Of a DNA stretch of 64,000 bases, positions 1 through 7,018 are shown piece by piece. The notes under the pieces were generated by a model. That model saw nothing but the letters and a program-made list of their open reading frames with translations, was not told where the DNA came from and made no database searches. The DNA is from an uncultured Christensenellaceae bacterium (lineage in GTDB: Bacteria; Bacillota; Clostridia; Christensenellales; CAG-314), in contig CAJUNH010000002.1 of NCBI GenBank assembly GCA_910587795.1, forward strand, positions 1 to 64,000, in the 5' to 3' direction. Position 1 is the stretch's first letter, and each line of letters opens with the position of its first letter. The position numbers and the translations under genes were made by a program.

Positions 1-24
1 GCGTGTGTTCGTACAATTCCCTTC

Positions 25-112
<88 letters not shown>

Positions 113-351
113 ATTTGAAAATATTAAGTTTTGGGTGCAAAATCAAGTGTAAATGATTTTGTAGAAAAGTTTGTAGAAGTCTACAAATTAAGACTTCCGT
201 TGTAGAAATTGTCAACCGCTCACACTGTTGCGATTTACCGCCTAAACCAAGCGGTTTTACCTCGAAAATCGGGCGTGTAAGCAAGTTTCAAAGCAATGTG
301 CAATCTCGTTGTAGAAAGATTTAGGGGAATAAACCCGTTGAAATCAATCGC

Positions 352-391
352 ATTTCAAGACCGCCGCATTCGACCGCTCTGCCATCTCTCC
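352..391 (-). pseudogene. tRNA-Ser 5'-half remnant (copy 2)
   Basis: Read on the minus strand, these 40 bases match the acceptor strand, D arm and anticodon region of the intact tRNA-Ser at 25-112. They start GGAGAGATGGCAGAG and run to CTTGAAA, and the match stops just after the anticodon. The 3' half (variable arm, T arm, acceptor return strand) is absent, so the copy cannot be functional. Confidence 0.75.
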
Positions 392-680
392 ATCTGAAAA
401 TATTAAGTTTTTATCTGCAAATCTAAGAAAAAATGATTTTGTAGAAAAGTTTACAGAAGTCTATAAATCGGGGTTGCCGTTGTAGAAACTGTCAACCGCT
501 CGCACGATTACGATTTATCGCCCGAAACAAGATGTTTTATACCGATAATCGGGCGTTTTGATAAGTGTTTAAGCAGTCAAGTATCTCTTTGTAGAAAGAT
601 TTAGGAAAATAAACCCGTTGAAATCAATCGTTTGACGCAATTGCGCAATACGAATAATCGCTATTCCGTCGATTCGCTCC

Positions 681-719
681 TTTTAAAACCGCCGTTTTCG
701 ACCGCTTTGCTATCCTTCC
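681..719 (-). pseudogene. tRNA-Ser 5'-half remnant (copy 3, more decayed)
   Basis: This is a second, more diverged remnant of the tRNA-Ser 5' half on the minus strand (GGAAGGATAGCAAAG followed by CGGTCGAAAACGGCGG). It sits at the end of repeat unit 2, in the same relative place as the 352-391 remnant. The increasing decay with distance from the intact gene suggests successive duplications. Confidence 0.55.
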
Positions 720-1023
720 ATATTTTCTAATTTAGCTACAGTGCAGCAATACAATTATTCCAAATTATACATTCGACTACACCCAAACGATACAGCAAAC
801 GATGTGTTTACGCAACCGATAAATTTAGTTTCGCCTTTTAATAAGCTATCGCTTAAATTAAAAATACGCATCTGCCTATCTTTCCGCCGCTTATTTATGT
901 TACACCAAATTCTGCATACTGTCAATCGTTTTACAAAACGCAGATTGTGTCAAGTATTTGATGCACTTTTTTTGATAAATTATCACCATATCGGTTTTGC
1001 CTTTAATACTGAACGCAACAAAA

Positions 1024-1665
1024 CTAAAACAGTACGCCGCCAGCAAAAATTTCTATACCTATAAAGATAAGTATAATTCCGCCGACAATCTCCGCTCTGC
1101 TGCCCAAACGGTCACCGAATTTTTTGCCTATAAATACGCCCGCAACAGAAATACCGAAAGTAACCGCACCTATAATCCCAACCGAAACAAGCGCTTGCCA
1201 CCACACGCTGCCTGCAATGTTGGAAAGCGTAAACCCCGTAGACAACGCGTCTATGGACGTAGCTACCGCCTGTGTAAGCAATGCTGCAAAAGTAAGCGGC
1301 TTTGCGCTAGTTTCTGCCGCAGGCCCGTCACTGCTTGCTGTTTGCGTCTTACTGTGCTTATAATGTTTAATACCGTCAAACAGCATTTTACCGCCTATTA
1401 TTGTCAACAGCACCAAAGCGATATACGGCACCCATTTAGCAAACATTGCAAAGCGGTCGGCAATTAACGTTACGCACAGCCACCCTATCATAGGCATAAG
1501 CATTTGAAAAAAAGCAAAAATTCCCGCAATTAATACGGACTTGCTATTTTTCATTTTCGGTTCGTTTAAGCCGTTAGTCATAGATACGGCGCAAGCGTCC
1601 ATAGCCAGCCCGGCGCCTAACAATAAACTGGTTAAAATCAGTTGCAGCATTTTTAAAAAGTCCAC
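1024..1665 (-). CDS. mntP: Manganese efflux pump MntP
   Basis: This 213-residue integral membrane protein belongs to the MntP (DUF204) family, which exports Mn(II) across the cytoplasmic membrane. The family pattern is clear: six hydrophobic segments in two half-repeats, with the first-helix signature LGAGLAMDACAVSMTNGL near residues 16-33 carrying the conserved Asp, and a matching second half around TSIDALSTGF. A hydrophilic loop near residues 105-120 joins the halves. Length is slightly above the usual 185-190 residues because of that loop. Its start overlaps the end of the upstream CaCA antiporter gene by 13 bases, so the two are translationally linked and should both answer to the riboswitch-like leader at 2862-2976. 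Confidence 0.93.
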   Translation of the reverse strand: MDFLKMLQLILTSLLLGAGLAMDACAVSMTNGLNEPKMKNSKSVLIAGIFAFFQMLMPMIGWLCVTLIADRFAMFAKWVPYIALVLLTIIGGKMLFDGIKHYKHSKTQTASSDGPAAETSAKPLTFAALLTQAVATSIDALSTGFTLSNIAGSVWWQALVSVGIIGAVTFGISVAGVFIGKKFGDRLGSRAEIVGGIILIFIGIEIFAGGVLF

Positions 1666-2732
1666 CCCAAAACAGTACGTAAAATCAAATACACCAAATA
1701 TACTCCGTATATCGACAGTAACGTTATGCCGTGCGTCTTAGTAAGCTTTCCCTTTTGAGCAAACACTAGCAACAGCACGGTAACTGCCAGCATTACCAAA
1801 CAATCCACCAAAACCTGACTGCCGGTAGTAAGCGGATTAACCGTTGCGGAAATGCCCATTACAAACAGCATATTAAACATATTACTGCCTATTACGTTAC
1901 CAACTGCAATTTCGTTTTCCCCTTTTTTGGCGGCAATACAGCTTGTAACCAGCTCCGGCAGCGAAGTACCCACGGCGACAATAGTCAATCCCACCAACGC
2001 TTCCGCCATATCATGGTCTATTTTTAAAGCCTCGGCACCCTGCATAGCCAATCCTTTTGCGCCGAATTCCACAAGCTGTCCTCCTAAAAAGATGCCTGCG
2101 GCGCCGATAAATACAAATAAAATCGCTCTCCACAAAGGCATGTCCGCAGTAATATCTTCAACCGGGTCTAACTCGTCGGGGCGTTTTTTAGCCATTATCA
2201 CAATGTATGTTAGATAGGCAATCATTATAACTACCAATATAACGCCTTCCCAACGCGTTACGGCAAGGTCCGTTAGCGACGCAGCGGTGTTAAGTCCAAA
2301 CAAACAGACAAACAAAACCACCAACGCCGTACAGCTAATAAGAATAGGCAATTCGCGCTTGCATATATTTTTGCGGATTGCAATAGGCGTAAACGTAACC
2401 GAAAAGCCCAACACCAACAAAATATTGCATATGTTAGAACCTACAACGTTGCCTATCGCTACGTTAGCATGTCCGCCTTGAATTAAACAAGTAATAGAGT
2501 CGGATACGGATACTGCCAATTCGGGCAAAGACGTGCCCATTGCAACTATCGTTAAACCTATAATAAGCGGCGAAATTTTAAGTTTTTTTGCTATCACGCC
2601 CGCGCCGTCTACAAACAAATTGCAAAATTTAACCAAACAAAATACGCCCAAAGCCAATCCCACAACATATATAGACAGCTTTAAAGCAATGTGTAAATTT
2701 TCTATTAATCCTTCTAACAGACTTGCAATCAT
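1653..2732 (-). CDS. CaCA-family cation antiporter (YrbG-like), probable Mn/Ca exporter
   Basis: A 359-residue membrane protein of the Ca2+/cation antiporter family. It has about ten transmembrane segments in two inverted halves. Each half carries an alpha-repeat: VAMGTSLPELAVS with NVVGSNICNILLV in the first, VAVGTSLPELVTS with NVIGSNMFNMLFV in the second. The glutamates in GTSLPEL are the family's ion-binding acids. I place the start at 2732 because GGAGG sits seven bases before that ATG; the open frame runs further upstream without a better signal. The family is usually annotated as calcium/sodium antiporter, but a manganese-riboswitch leader and an overlapping mntP suggest Mn2+ as a physiological substrate here. 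That substrate is inference. Confidence 0.9.
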   Translation of the reverse strand: MIASLLEGLIENLHIALKLSIYVVGLALGVFCLVKFCNLFVDGAGVIAKKLKISPLIIGLTIVAMGTSLPELAVSVSDSITCLIQGGHANVAIGNVVGSNICNILLVLGFSVTFTPIAIRKNICKRELPILISCTALVVLFVCLFGLNTAASLTDLAVTRWEGVILVVIMIAYLTYIVIMAKKRPDELDPVEDITADMPLWRAILFVFIGAAGIFLGGQLVEFGAKGLAMQGAEALKIDHDMAEALVGLTIVAVGTSLPELVTSCIAAKKGENEIAVGNVIGSNMFNMLFVMGISATVNPLTTGSQVLVDCLVMLAVTVLLLVFAQKGKLTKTHGITLLSIYGVYLVYLILRTVLGWTF

Positions 2733-2851
2733 AAAATGTCCTCCGTCGTAAAACGTACGTAAAAATTTTGTTTCGCCTAAGAGTATCGATTTGCAGCAAA
2801 ACAAAAAAAGCGACGTCGCTATGTTTTTAGTGTTATTGCAAATTACAACAG

Positions 2852-2896
2852 TAAAAAATAAGAGACTTACACTAACAAAACGTCAGCATAAGTCTC
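2852..2896 (-). terminator. Intrinsic terminator of the riboswitch expression platform
   Basis: On the minus strand GAGACTTATGCTGAC pairs with GTTAGTGTAAGTCTC, followed by TTATTTTTT. Its first arm doubles as the 3' side of the aptamer closing helix. Transcription should stop here unless the aptamer holds that strand. Confidence 0.85.
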
Positions 2897-2976
2897 GTTC
2901 TTCAATGTCTAACCTGGTTTACTCCATAATGTAGGCAAGACAACTATATCGTATATAGCGAACTACTCCCTTACGA
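2862..2976 (-). promoter_or_regulatory. yybP-ykoY-type manganese riboswitch
   Basis: On the minus strand the leader reads GTAAGGGAGTAGTTCGC, then a variable stem, then GTTAGACATTGAAG and AACGAGACTTA. This matches, from memory of the family, the yybP-ykoY layout: GGGAGTAG on the 5' side, GACATxxxGAAG and CGAGAC on the 3' side, with P1 closed by TAAG/CTTA. The 3' strand of P1 (GAGACTTA) is also the 5' arm of the downstream terminator, so ligand binding would prevent termination. Its place before the CaCA antiporter and mntP fits Mn2+-induced efflux. A covariance-model search would settle it. Confidence 0.85.
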
Positions 2977-3031
2977 ATACTTTTATAATTTTAGCATACT
3001 TGCCGCAAAATTACAATGCTTTTACGGCTGT

Positions 3032-4162
3032 TTATTGCAAATTGTACAAATCGATAAATTTATCCAGCAAACCGCCCGCTGCGAATATTTGTCCCTCGTA
3101 ACGCTCCACCGCCTGAAACACAACTAAATCCGCCGCGCTGATTGCTTCGTTAAAATAATTATAAGATTCGCCGAATCTGTTTCTGTGCGCAAACAGCGAT
3201 TCGCTAAATTCTTTACAAAGAACGTCTATCATGTTTTCTCTAAACGAATCTCCCAAAAGAACCATTTTGCGCCCGTTGGGATTGTCTGTTTTACACATAT
3301 GTACTTCGTCATAGAAAGAGACGCTATGTTTTATTTCCGCGCGGTATACGCAATCGTAATCGACGTCCTTAATCGGGGATTGAAGCAGCATCTTTGCCAA
3401 ATCCGCCCTGTACAGTTCCGTTGGCGTTAAAGTCGCTTCGCCGCGCGCAATGCCAAGCTCGTCAAGCAGTTCCATTGTTCCCGTGTAACCGCCCGCTTTC
3501 GACCAATGGGTGTCCTGTTTGTAGTAAACTTGATATTGTTGTTTTGCATTAAGCAACGCTTGCTTTGGATACAAAAATTTAACGTTGGATTTTTCTGCAA
3601 AATAGTCGTTTATAACATCCATTCTTTTATTCTGCGTATGAGCTTTTATTCCCGTAGGCATATATTCCGTATATATTTGTTCCTTGTTCGGCATTATCAT
3701 TATAACAAAGTCTTTGCCCTGCGATTTAAAATAGTCGCTAACAATCCTAGCGCGTTCGGCATAACGTTGCAGTTCGCTTTCGTCAGGCAAATTCGTTCCG
3801 CGAAAATAATCCAAACTATTGTCATTAGAGTAAAACAACCACTCCCCTTTGCCGAATACAACAAAATTTTGCTCGATATAATGATCTATATTTAAAGCCG
3901 ACAGAAGTTTATCGTAAGCCTTGTTAAACATTCTTTGCGTATCGGTGTAAATCTTGATTGAAGTATTGCGAAGCGGAACACGATCTAAAAAATATTTGTC
4001 GAACTTTGAAAAATACTCGTTGTCGAAAGTATTGGGATAAGGCGCCGGCGCCCTGTTTTCGTATATCTCGACGTTTTCGACGTAATTAAGCAAGGGCCAA
4101 AACGCCATAGGAAATACAAGTACTACTATAAAAATTATTGTCACGGCTAATTTCTTTTTCAT
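3032..4162 (-). CDS. DHHW/AlgJ-like SGNH O-acyltransferase
   Basis: A 376-residue protein with an N-terminal signal anchor (residues 5-25) and a large extracytoplasmic domain. Two motifs identify the fold: DTHW at 217-220 (the Asp-x-His pair of the DHHW/AlgX/AlgJ group) and GDSFREN at 304-310, whose Ser306 is the expected nucleophile. In this family the protein moves acetyl groups onto an extracellular glycan after a membrane-bound MBOAT partner supplies them across the membrane. The partner lies eight bases upstream in the same operon. The ribosome site AGGAGA precedes the ATG. No polysaccharide biosynthesis genes are adjacent, so the acceptor (capsule, teichoic acid, peptidoglycan or glycolipid) is unknown. 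Confidence 0.85.
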   Translation of the reverse strand: MKKKLAVTIIFIVVLVFPMAFWPLLNYVENVEIYENRAPAPYPNTFDNEYFSKFDKYFLDRVPLRNTSIKIYTDTQRMFNKAYDKLLSALNIDHYIEQNFVVFGKGEWLFYSNDNSLDYFRGTNLPDESELQRYAERARIVSDYFKSQGKDFVIMIMPNKEQIYTEYMPTGIKAHTQNKRMDVINDYFAEKSNVKFLYPKQALLNAKQQYQVYYKQDTHWSKAGGYTGTMELLDELGIARGEATLTPTELYRADLAKMLLQSPIKDVDYDCVYRAEIKHSVSFYDEVHMCKTDNPNGRKMVLLGDSFRENMIDVLCKEFSESLFAHRNRFGESYNYFNEAISAADLVVFQAVERYEGQIFAAGGLLDKFIDLYNLQ

Positions 4163-4170
4163 AATATCTC

Positions 4171-5607
4171 CTAAAATTGAAAATAAATAAACGGATTAAA
4201 CGTGTTATTTATAAGCAGCACTACCGACAAAACAAAAAGCAAAATTTGAACGGCGAAATCAACCCAAAAGAACCATGTTTTTTCTTTTACTTTTAAGTAA
4301 CATTTTTTAAAAGCAATCTGTAAAGGTCCGCTTAGCAATATACCTACAATTAATATCAGCCATTGCCATAAATTGATTACATTGACAATCGATACCGCTT
4401 CGGATCGGGACTTGAACATTGCGGCAATATATTCGAATGCATAATTTATATTCGGCGCGCGGAAAAATACCCACAGCAAAACAACGGCAAACATTGTGTA
4501 AATCCAATTTACGATTTTAACAGGATTTTTATTTAACCAATCGCCCAAAAACAACCTTTCTATTACAAGCAAAATACCGTAAAACACACCCCACAGCAAA
4601 AAAGTATAGTTTGCTCCGTGCCACAGCCCTGTAAGCAAAAATACTATAAACAAATTGACGTAGGTACGTATTTTACCTTTTCTGTTTCCGCCCAGCGGTA
4701 TGTAAACGTATTCTTTAAACCACGAAGATAGCGAAATATGCCAGCGCCTCCAAAAACCTTGCACCGAAGTAGAAACATAAGGATAGTTAAAATTCTCGCA
4801 AAAATCAAAGCCGAACATTTTGCCCAAGCCAATTGCCATGTCGGAGTAACCGCTGAAATCGAAGTAGATTTGTACGGAATAACAAATTATTCCCAGCCAA
4901 GCTGCGCCCGCGCCCAATTCGCTTACGGAAAAAGAAAACACCTTTTCTGCAACTTGCCCTACAACGTTAGAAACAATAACTTTTTTGGCAAGCCCATACA
5001 AAAATCTTTTTATACCGCAAACAAATTTATCTACAGACTCTTTCCTATATAAAAGCTGGTTTTCGATGTCGGCATATTTAACTATGGGTCCCGCAACCAA
5101 TTGCGGAAAAAACGAAACGTACAGCGAAATTAGCAGTAAATTTTTTTGACGCTTTACTTTGCCGGTATATACGTCTATTACGTATGACATAGACTGAAAC
5201 GTAAAAAACGAAATCCCGATGGGGAGAACTATCTCTTTTAACCCGAAGTCCGCATTAGCTATACTTTCGATTATGCCGACAAAAAAATTAGTATATTTAA
5301 AGTAAAACAGTACGCCCAAATTAAAAATCAAAGCTAAAACAAACGCGGCTTTGCGCGAAGGTTCGTTTTGCTTATCGGCGGCAGAATCTATCCACAAAGC
5401 AAACAAATAATTGCCTAAAATCGATACGAGAATAATTACGAGATAATAAACTCCTCCCCAAGCGTAAAAAATCAAACTAGCAAGGAGCAAAACCACGTTT
5501 TTGCAAAGCATTTTTACATTTTCGCGCTTAATAAAGGAAAAGGCGTAATTAACTGCCAAAACCGAAGGTAAAAATATCCATAAAAACGTCATAGAACTGA
5601 AGACCAT
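4171..5607 (-). CDS. MBOAT-family O-acyltransferase (AlgI/DltB-like)
   Basis: A 478-residue polytopic membrane protein of the MBOAT family. Diagnostic stretches are FFPQLVAGPIVKY near 166-178, RRWHISLSSW near 287-296 and LLTGLWHGANYTF near 324-336. The two histidines at about 290 and 330 are the family's conserved pair; the second is the catalytic one. It would carry an acyl group from a cytoplasmic donor to the outer face and hand it to the DHHW protein encoded next. A strong AAGGAGGG site precedes the ATG. Because the pair is not embedded in a dlt or alginate cluster, D-alanylation is unlikely and O-acetylation is the better guess. Confidence 0.92.
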   Translation of the reverse strand: MVFSSMTFLWIFLPSVLAVNYAFSFIKRENVKMLCKNVVLLLASLIFYAWGGVYYLVIILVSILGNYLFALWIDSAADKQNEPSRKAAFVLALIFNLGVLFYFKYTNFFVGIIESIANADFGLKEIVLPIGISFFTFQSMSYVIDVYTGKVKRQKNLLLISLYVSFFPQLVAGPIVKYADIENQLLYRKESVDKFVCGIKRFLYGLAKKVIVSNVVGQVAEKVFSFSVSELGAGAAWLGIICYSVQIYFDFSGYSDMAIGLGKMFGFDFCENFNYPYVSTSVQGFWRRWHISLSSWFKEYVYIPLGGNRKGKIRTYVNLFIVFLLTGLWHGANYTFLLWGVFYGILLVIERLFLGDWLNKNPVKIVNWIYTMFAVVLLWVFFRAPNINYAFEYIAAMFKSRSEAVSIVNVINLWQWLILIVGILLSGPLQIAFKKCYLKVKEKTWFFWVDFAVQILLFVLSVVLLINNTFNPFIYFQF

Positions 5608-5657
5608 TTTATTCCCTCCTTACTTGGCAATATTAAAAATTGTATACCAAACGGCTA

Positions 5658-5687
5658 ATTATAGCAACCTTTTTTTGATAAAAGCAA
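5658..5687 (-). promoter_or_regulatory. Probable sigma-A promoter for the acyltransferase pair
   Basis: On the minus strand TTGCTT (5687-5682) and TATAAT (5663-5658) are separated by 18 bases. The start codon of the MBOAT gene lies about 50 bases downstream. Confidence 0.6.
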
Positions 5688-5700
5688 AAGATAAAAATAA

Positions 5701-5729
5701 TTGACAATTTGCGGCGACAATGATATAAT
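5701..5729 (+). promoter_or_regulatory. Consensus sigma-A promoter upstream of tRNA-Ser(CGA)
   Basis: TTGACA (5701-5706) and TATAAT (5724-5729) are both perfect consensus hexamers with a 17-base spacer. The first gene downstream on this strand is the tRNA at 6057, so the transcript would carry a leader of about 320 bases. Confidence 0.85.
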
Positions 5730-5735
5730 AGTTGC

Positions 5736-6056
5736 GTTTAAAAAGACAAATCGTGTAAGCGCGATTAATTTTCCGGATATCAATCAAATTTAACCGATTT
5801 GGACTTACAACTGACTTTCAAGTATTTATATACGAATTGTTTTGAAACGGCTCTAAACCGAGCGCAATGTACGCCGAGTTAAAATTTTACGAAATAGAAT
5901 ATTGGATAAAAATTAAACAGTAAACTAAATTAATATATATTGAAACGTATCGATAGCGGTCCTTAGCCGGGTCTGCGACGTATACGAGTGCCAACCACGG
6001 TTATTGTTAACAACCCCTGTTTGATAGACTGTGGTTTAAAATTAAAAACAATATAT
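5736..6056 (+). ncRNA. Long structured leader or unidentified ncRNA before tRNA-Ser(CGA)
   Basis: This stretch lies between a perfect promoter and a tRNA gene and holds no convincing reading frame. Its 3' part can fold: CGTATCG (5944-5950) can pair with CGTATACG further on, enclosing short GC-rich helices, and CCACGGTTATTGTTAACAACC is followed by GACTGTGG. I tried to match it to SRP RNA, 6S RNA, tmRNA and T-box leaders and found no fit. It may be a stable RNA of its own, with the tRNA cut from the same transcript. Confidence 0.35.
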
Positions 6057-6148
6057 GGAAGTGTATCGAAGTGGTCATAACGGCCCGCACTCGAAATGCG
6101 GTTGTCGGGTTAACCGGCACGTGGGTTCGAATCCCACCGCTTCCGCCA
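6057..6148 (+). tRNA. tRNA-Ser(CGA)
   Basis: A complete class II tRNA: acceptor GGAAGTG pairs with CGCTTCC, the anticodon stem-loop CCGCA-CTCGAAA-TGCGG gives anticodon CGA, the variable arm is long (TGTCGGGTTAACCGGCA), and the T loop GGTTCGAATCC and encoded CCA follow. It ends eight bases before a strong terminator. Confidence 0.95.
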
Positions 6149-6155
6149 AATTAAA

Positions 6156-6191
6156 CCTCAGTTGAACCCATAAGGACAACTGAGGTTTTTT
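6156..6191 (+). terminator. Intrinsic terminator after tRNA-Ser(CGA)
   Basis: CCTCAGTTG and CAACTGAGG form a nine-pair stem with a 12-base loop, followed by TTTTTT. Confidence 0.92.
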
Positions 6192-6209
6192 ATCTTACCT
6201 ATATGTTTA

Positions 6210-6566
6210 TTAAGTAGTATGCGATAAGCGATAATTAGAGATATTAGGAAAACAATTTTCGTGAAATTTACAATTAAAATATGCTTGTAGCAATGAACGA
6301 TAGCAGTAAATATTCGGACAAAAGTATGGGTTTTCTAACACATAGTCATCTTTTTCTTTCAATAATAGCATTAGAGCGGCACAAATTCCCGAACTACGAG
6401 AAATCCCATACTCACAATGTACAATAATTCTTTCTGCAACTTGAACAAAATTTTCTACAAAGTTTAATATATCTCTCGCATCATTATTAGTTATATGTCC
6501 AATTTCCCATCCTTCCACATCATCAAACTGTAATTTAAGTATATTTAACGTAATTGGTTTTTGCAA
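6210..6566 (-). CDS. Dual-specificity/tyrosine phosphatase-like protein, probably N-terminally truncated
   Basis: A 118-residue open frame with the Cys-x5-Arg phosphatase signature HCEYGISRSSG (Cys51, Arg57) and the preceding LQFDDVEGW segment typical of small DSP-fold phosphatases. The frame opens at a TTG with no ribosome site. Relatives as I know them are near 150 residues, with a strand reading like ISIRDP before the LQFDD segment; that part is missing here. No in-frame ATG exists upstream before a stop. It is therefore probably a remnant, although the catalytic loop is intact. It faces the broken gene at 6622-6866, so this interval looks like decaying accessory DNA. Confidence 0.6.
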   Translation of the reverse strand: MQKPITLNILKLQFDDVEGWEIGHITNNDARDILNFVENFVQVAERIIVHCEYGISRSSGICAALMLLLKEKDDYVLENPYFCPNIYCYRSLLQAYFNCKFHENCFPNISNYRLSHTT

Positions 6567-6621
6567 CGAAACTTTACAAAAAAAGTTATATACATTACAG
6601 CCTTATTACAATAGAAGATCG

Positions 6622-6866
6622 TTGCCGTATACAAGATCATTTAAAAAAGCTGCGGATAAACAGTTAAATTACCGAAGAAAAGCACCGAGATTAAATCCGT
6701 ATAATTACACTGAAAAATTGCAAACTTTAAAAGAAGAATTCCTTCCGTCAACAACGATTGGCTGTTTAAACGTAAAAGAGAAGCGCAGATGTATTTTAGA
6801 AATATTACCGAGCTGGACGAGGATATGGAAATTATCTGTCCGCATTGCGGTAAAATTCATCAATAA
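6622..6866 (+). pseudogene. Frameshifted small zinc-ribbon-like protein
   Basis: Two frames read as one interrupted protein. The first (from about 6622) gives YTEKLQTLKEEFLPSTT; near 6755 the plausible sequence moves to another frame and continues DWLFKRKREAQMYF to a C-terminal CPHCGKIHQ and a stop at 6864-6866. A one-base indel would join them into a protein of roughly 80 residues with a CxxC zinc-ribbon half-site at its end. I do not recognise the family. No ribosome site was found. A sequencing error could also produce the frameshift. Confidence 0.45.
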
Positions 6867-6887
6867 AAATAATTAATAGAACTTAAA

Positions 6888-6920
6888 TGAACCCCAAAAG
6901 TGTCTAACTTTTGGGGTTCA
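6888..6920. terminator. Bidirectional hairpin, probable terminator
   Basis: TGAACCCCAAAAGT pairs perfectly with ACTTTTGGGGTTCA around a five-base loop. There is no long T tract on either side, so it may work as a weak terminator for the convergent transcripts or as an RNA stability element. Confidence 0.55.
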
Positions 6921-7018
6921 CATCATTATTCGGGCGGGTTGTTTAATAAATATACAAAACAAATAACCTGTAATTAAAAATTCTGCGTCTATACTGTTTT
7001 ATTGTTACGGCAGACTGA

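Larger units (their letters stand above)
113..720 (-). repeat. Degenerate tandem repeat carrying tRNA-Ser 5'-half remnants
   Basis: Two diverged repeat units (about 113-391 and 392-719) lie directly upstream of tRNA-Ser(TGA). Both begin with the block GAAAATATTAAGTTT, both carry TGTAGAAAGATTTAGG and AAACCCGTTGAAATCAATCG, and each ends in a remnant of the tRNA 5' half (352-391 and 681-719). The octamer TTGTAGAA recurs about four times in unit 1 and several times in unit 2. Unit 2 is about 50 bp longer. No coding sequence is supported here, nor in 720-1023, where I see nothing further. Confidence 0.75.

Noticed and set aside
113..720. A CRISPR-like array behind tRNA-Ser
   Set aside because: The repeats are only two long diverged units of about 280-330 bp with tRNA remnants, not short direct repeats with unique spacers; no cas genes are present.
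3185..3430. Numerous short plus-strand frames inside the minus-strand genes between 1 and 5.6 kb
   Set aside because: All mirror the real genes, lack ribosome sites and give no recognisable products.
5736..6056. Assignment of the leader as SRP RNA, 6S RNA or tmRNA
   Set aside because: None of the conserved cores I know for these RNAs (for example the GGAA apical loop of SRP RNA or the tmRNA acceptor ends) is present.
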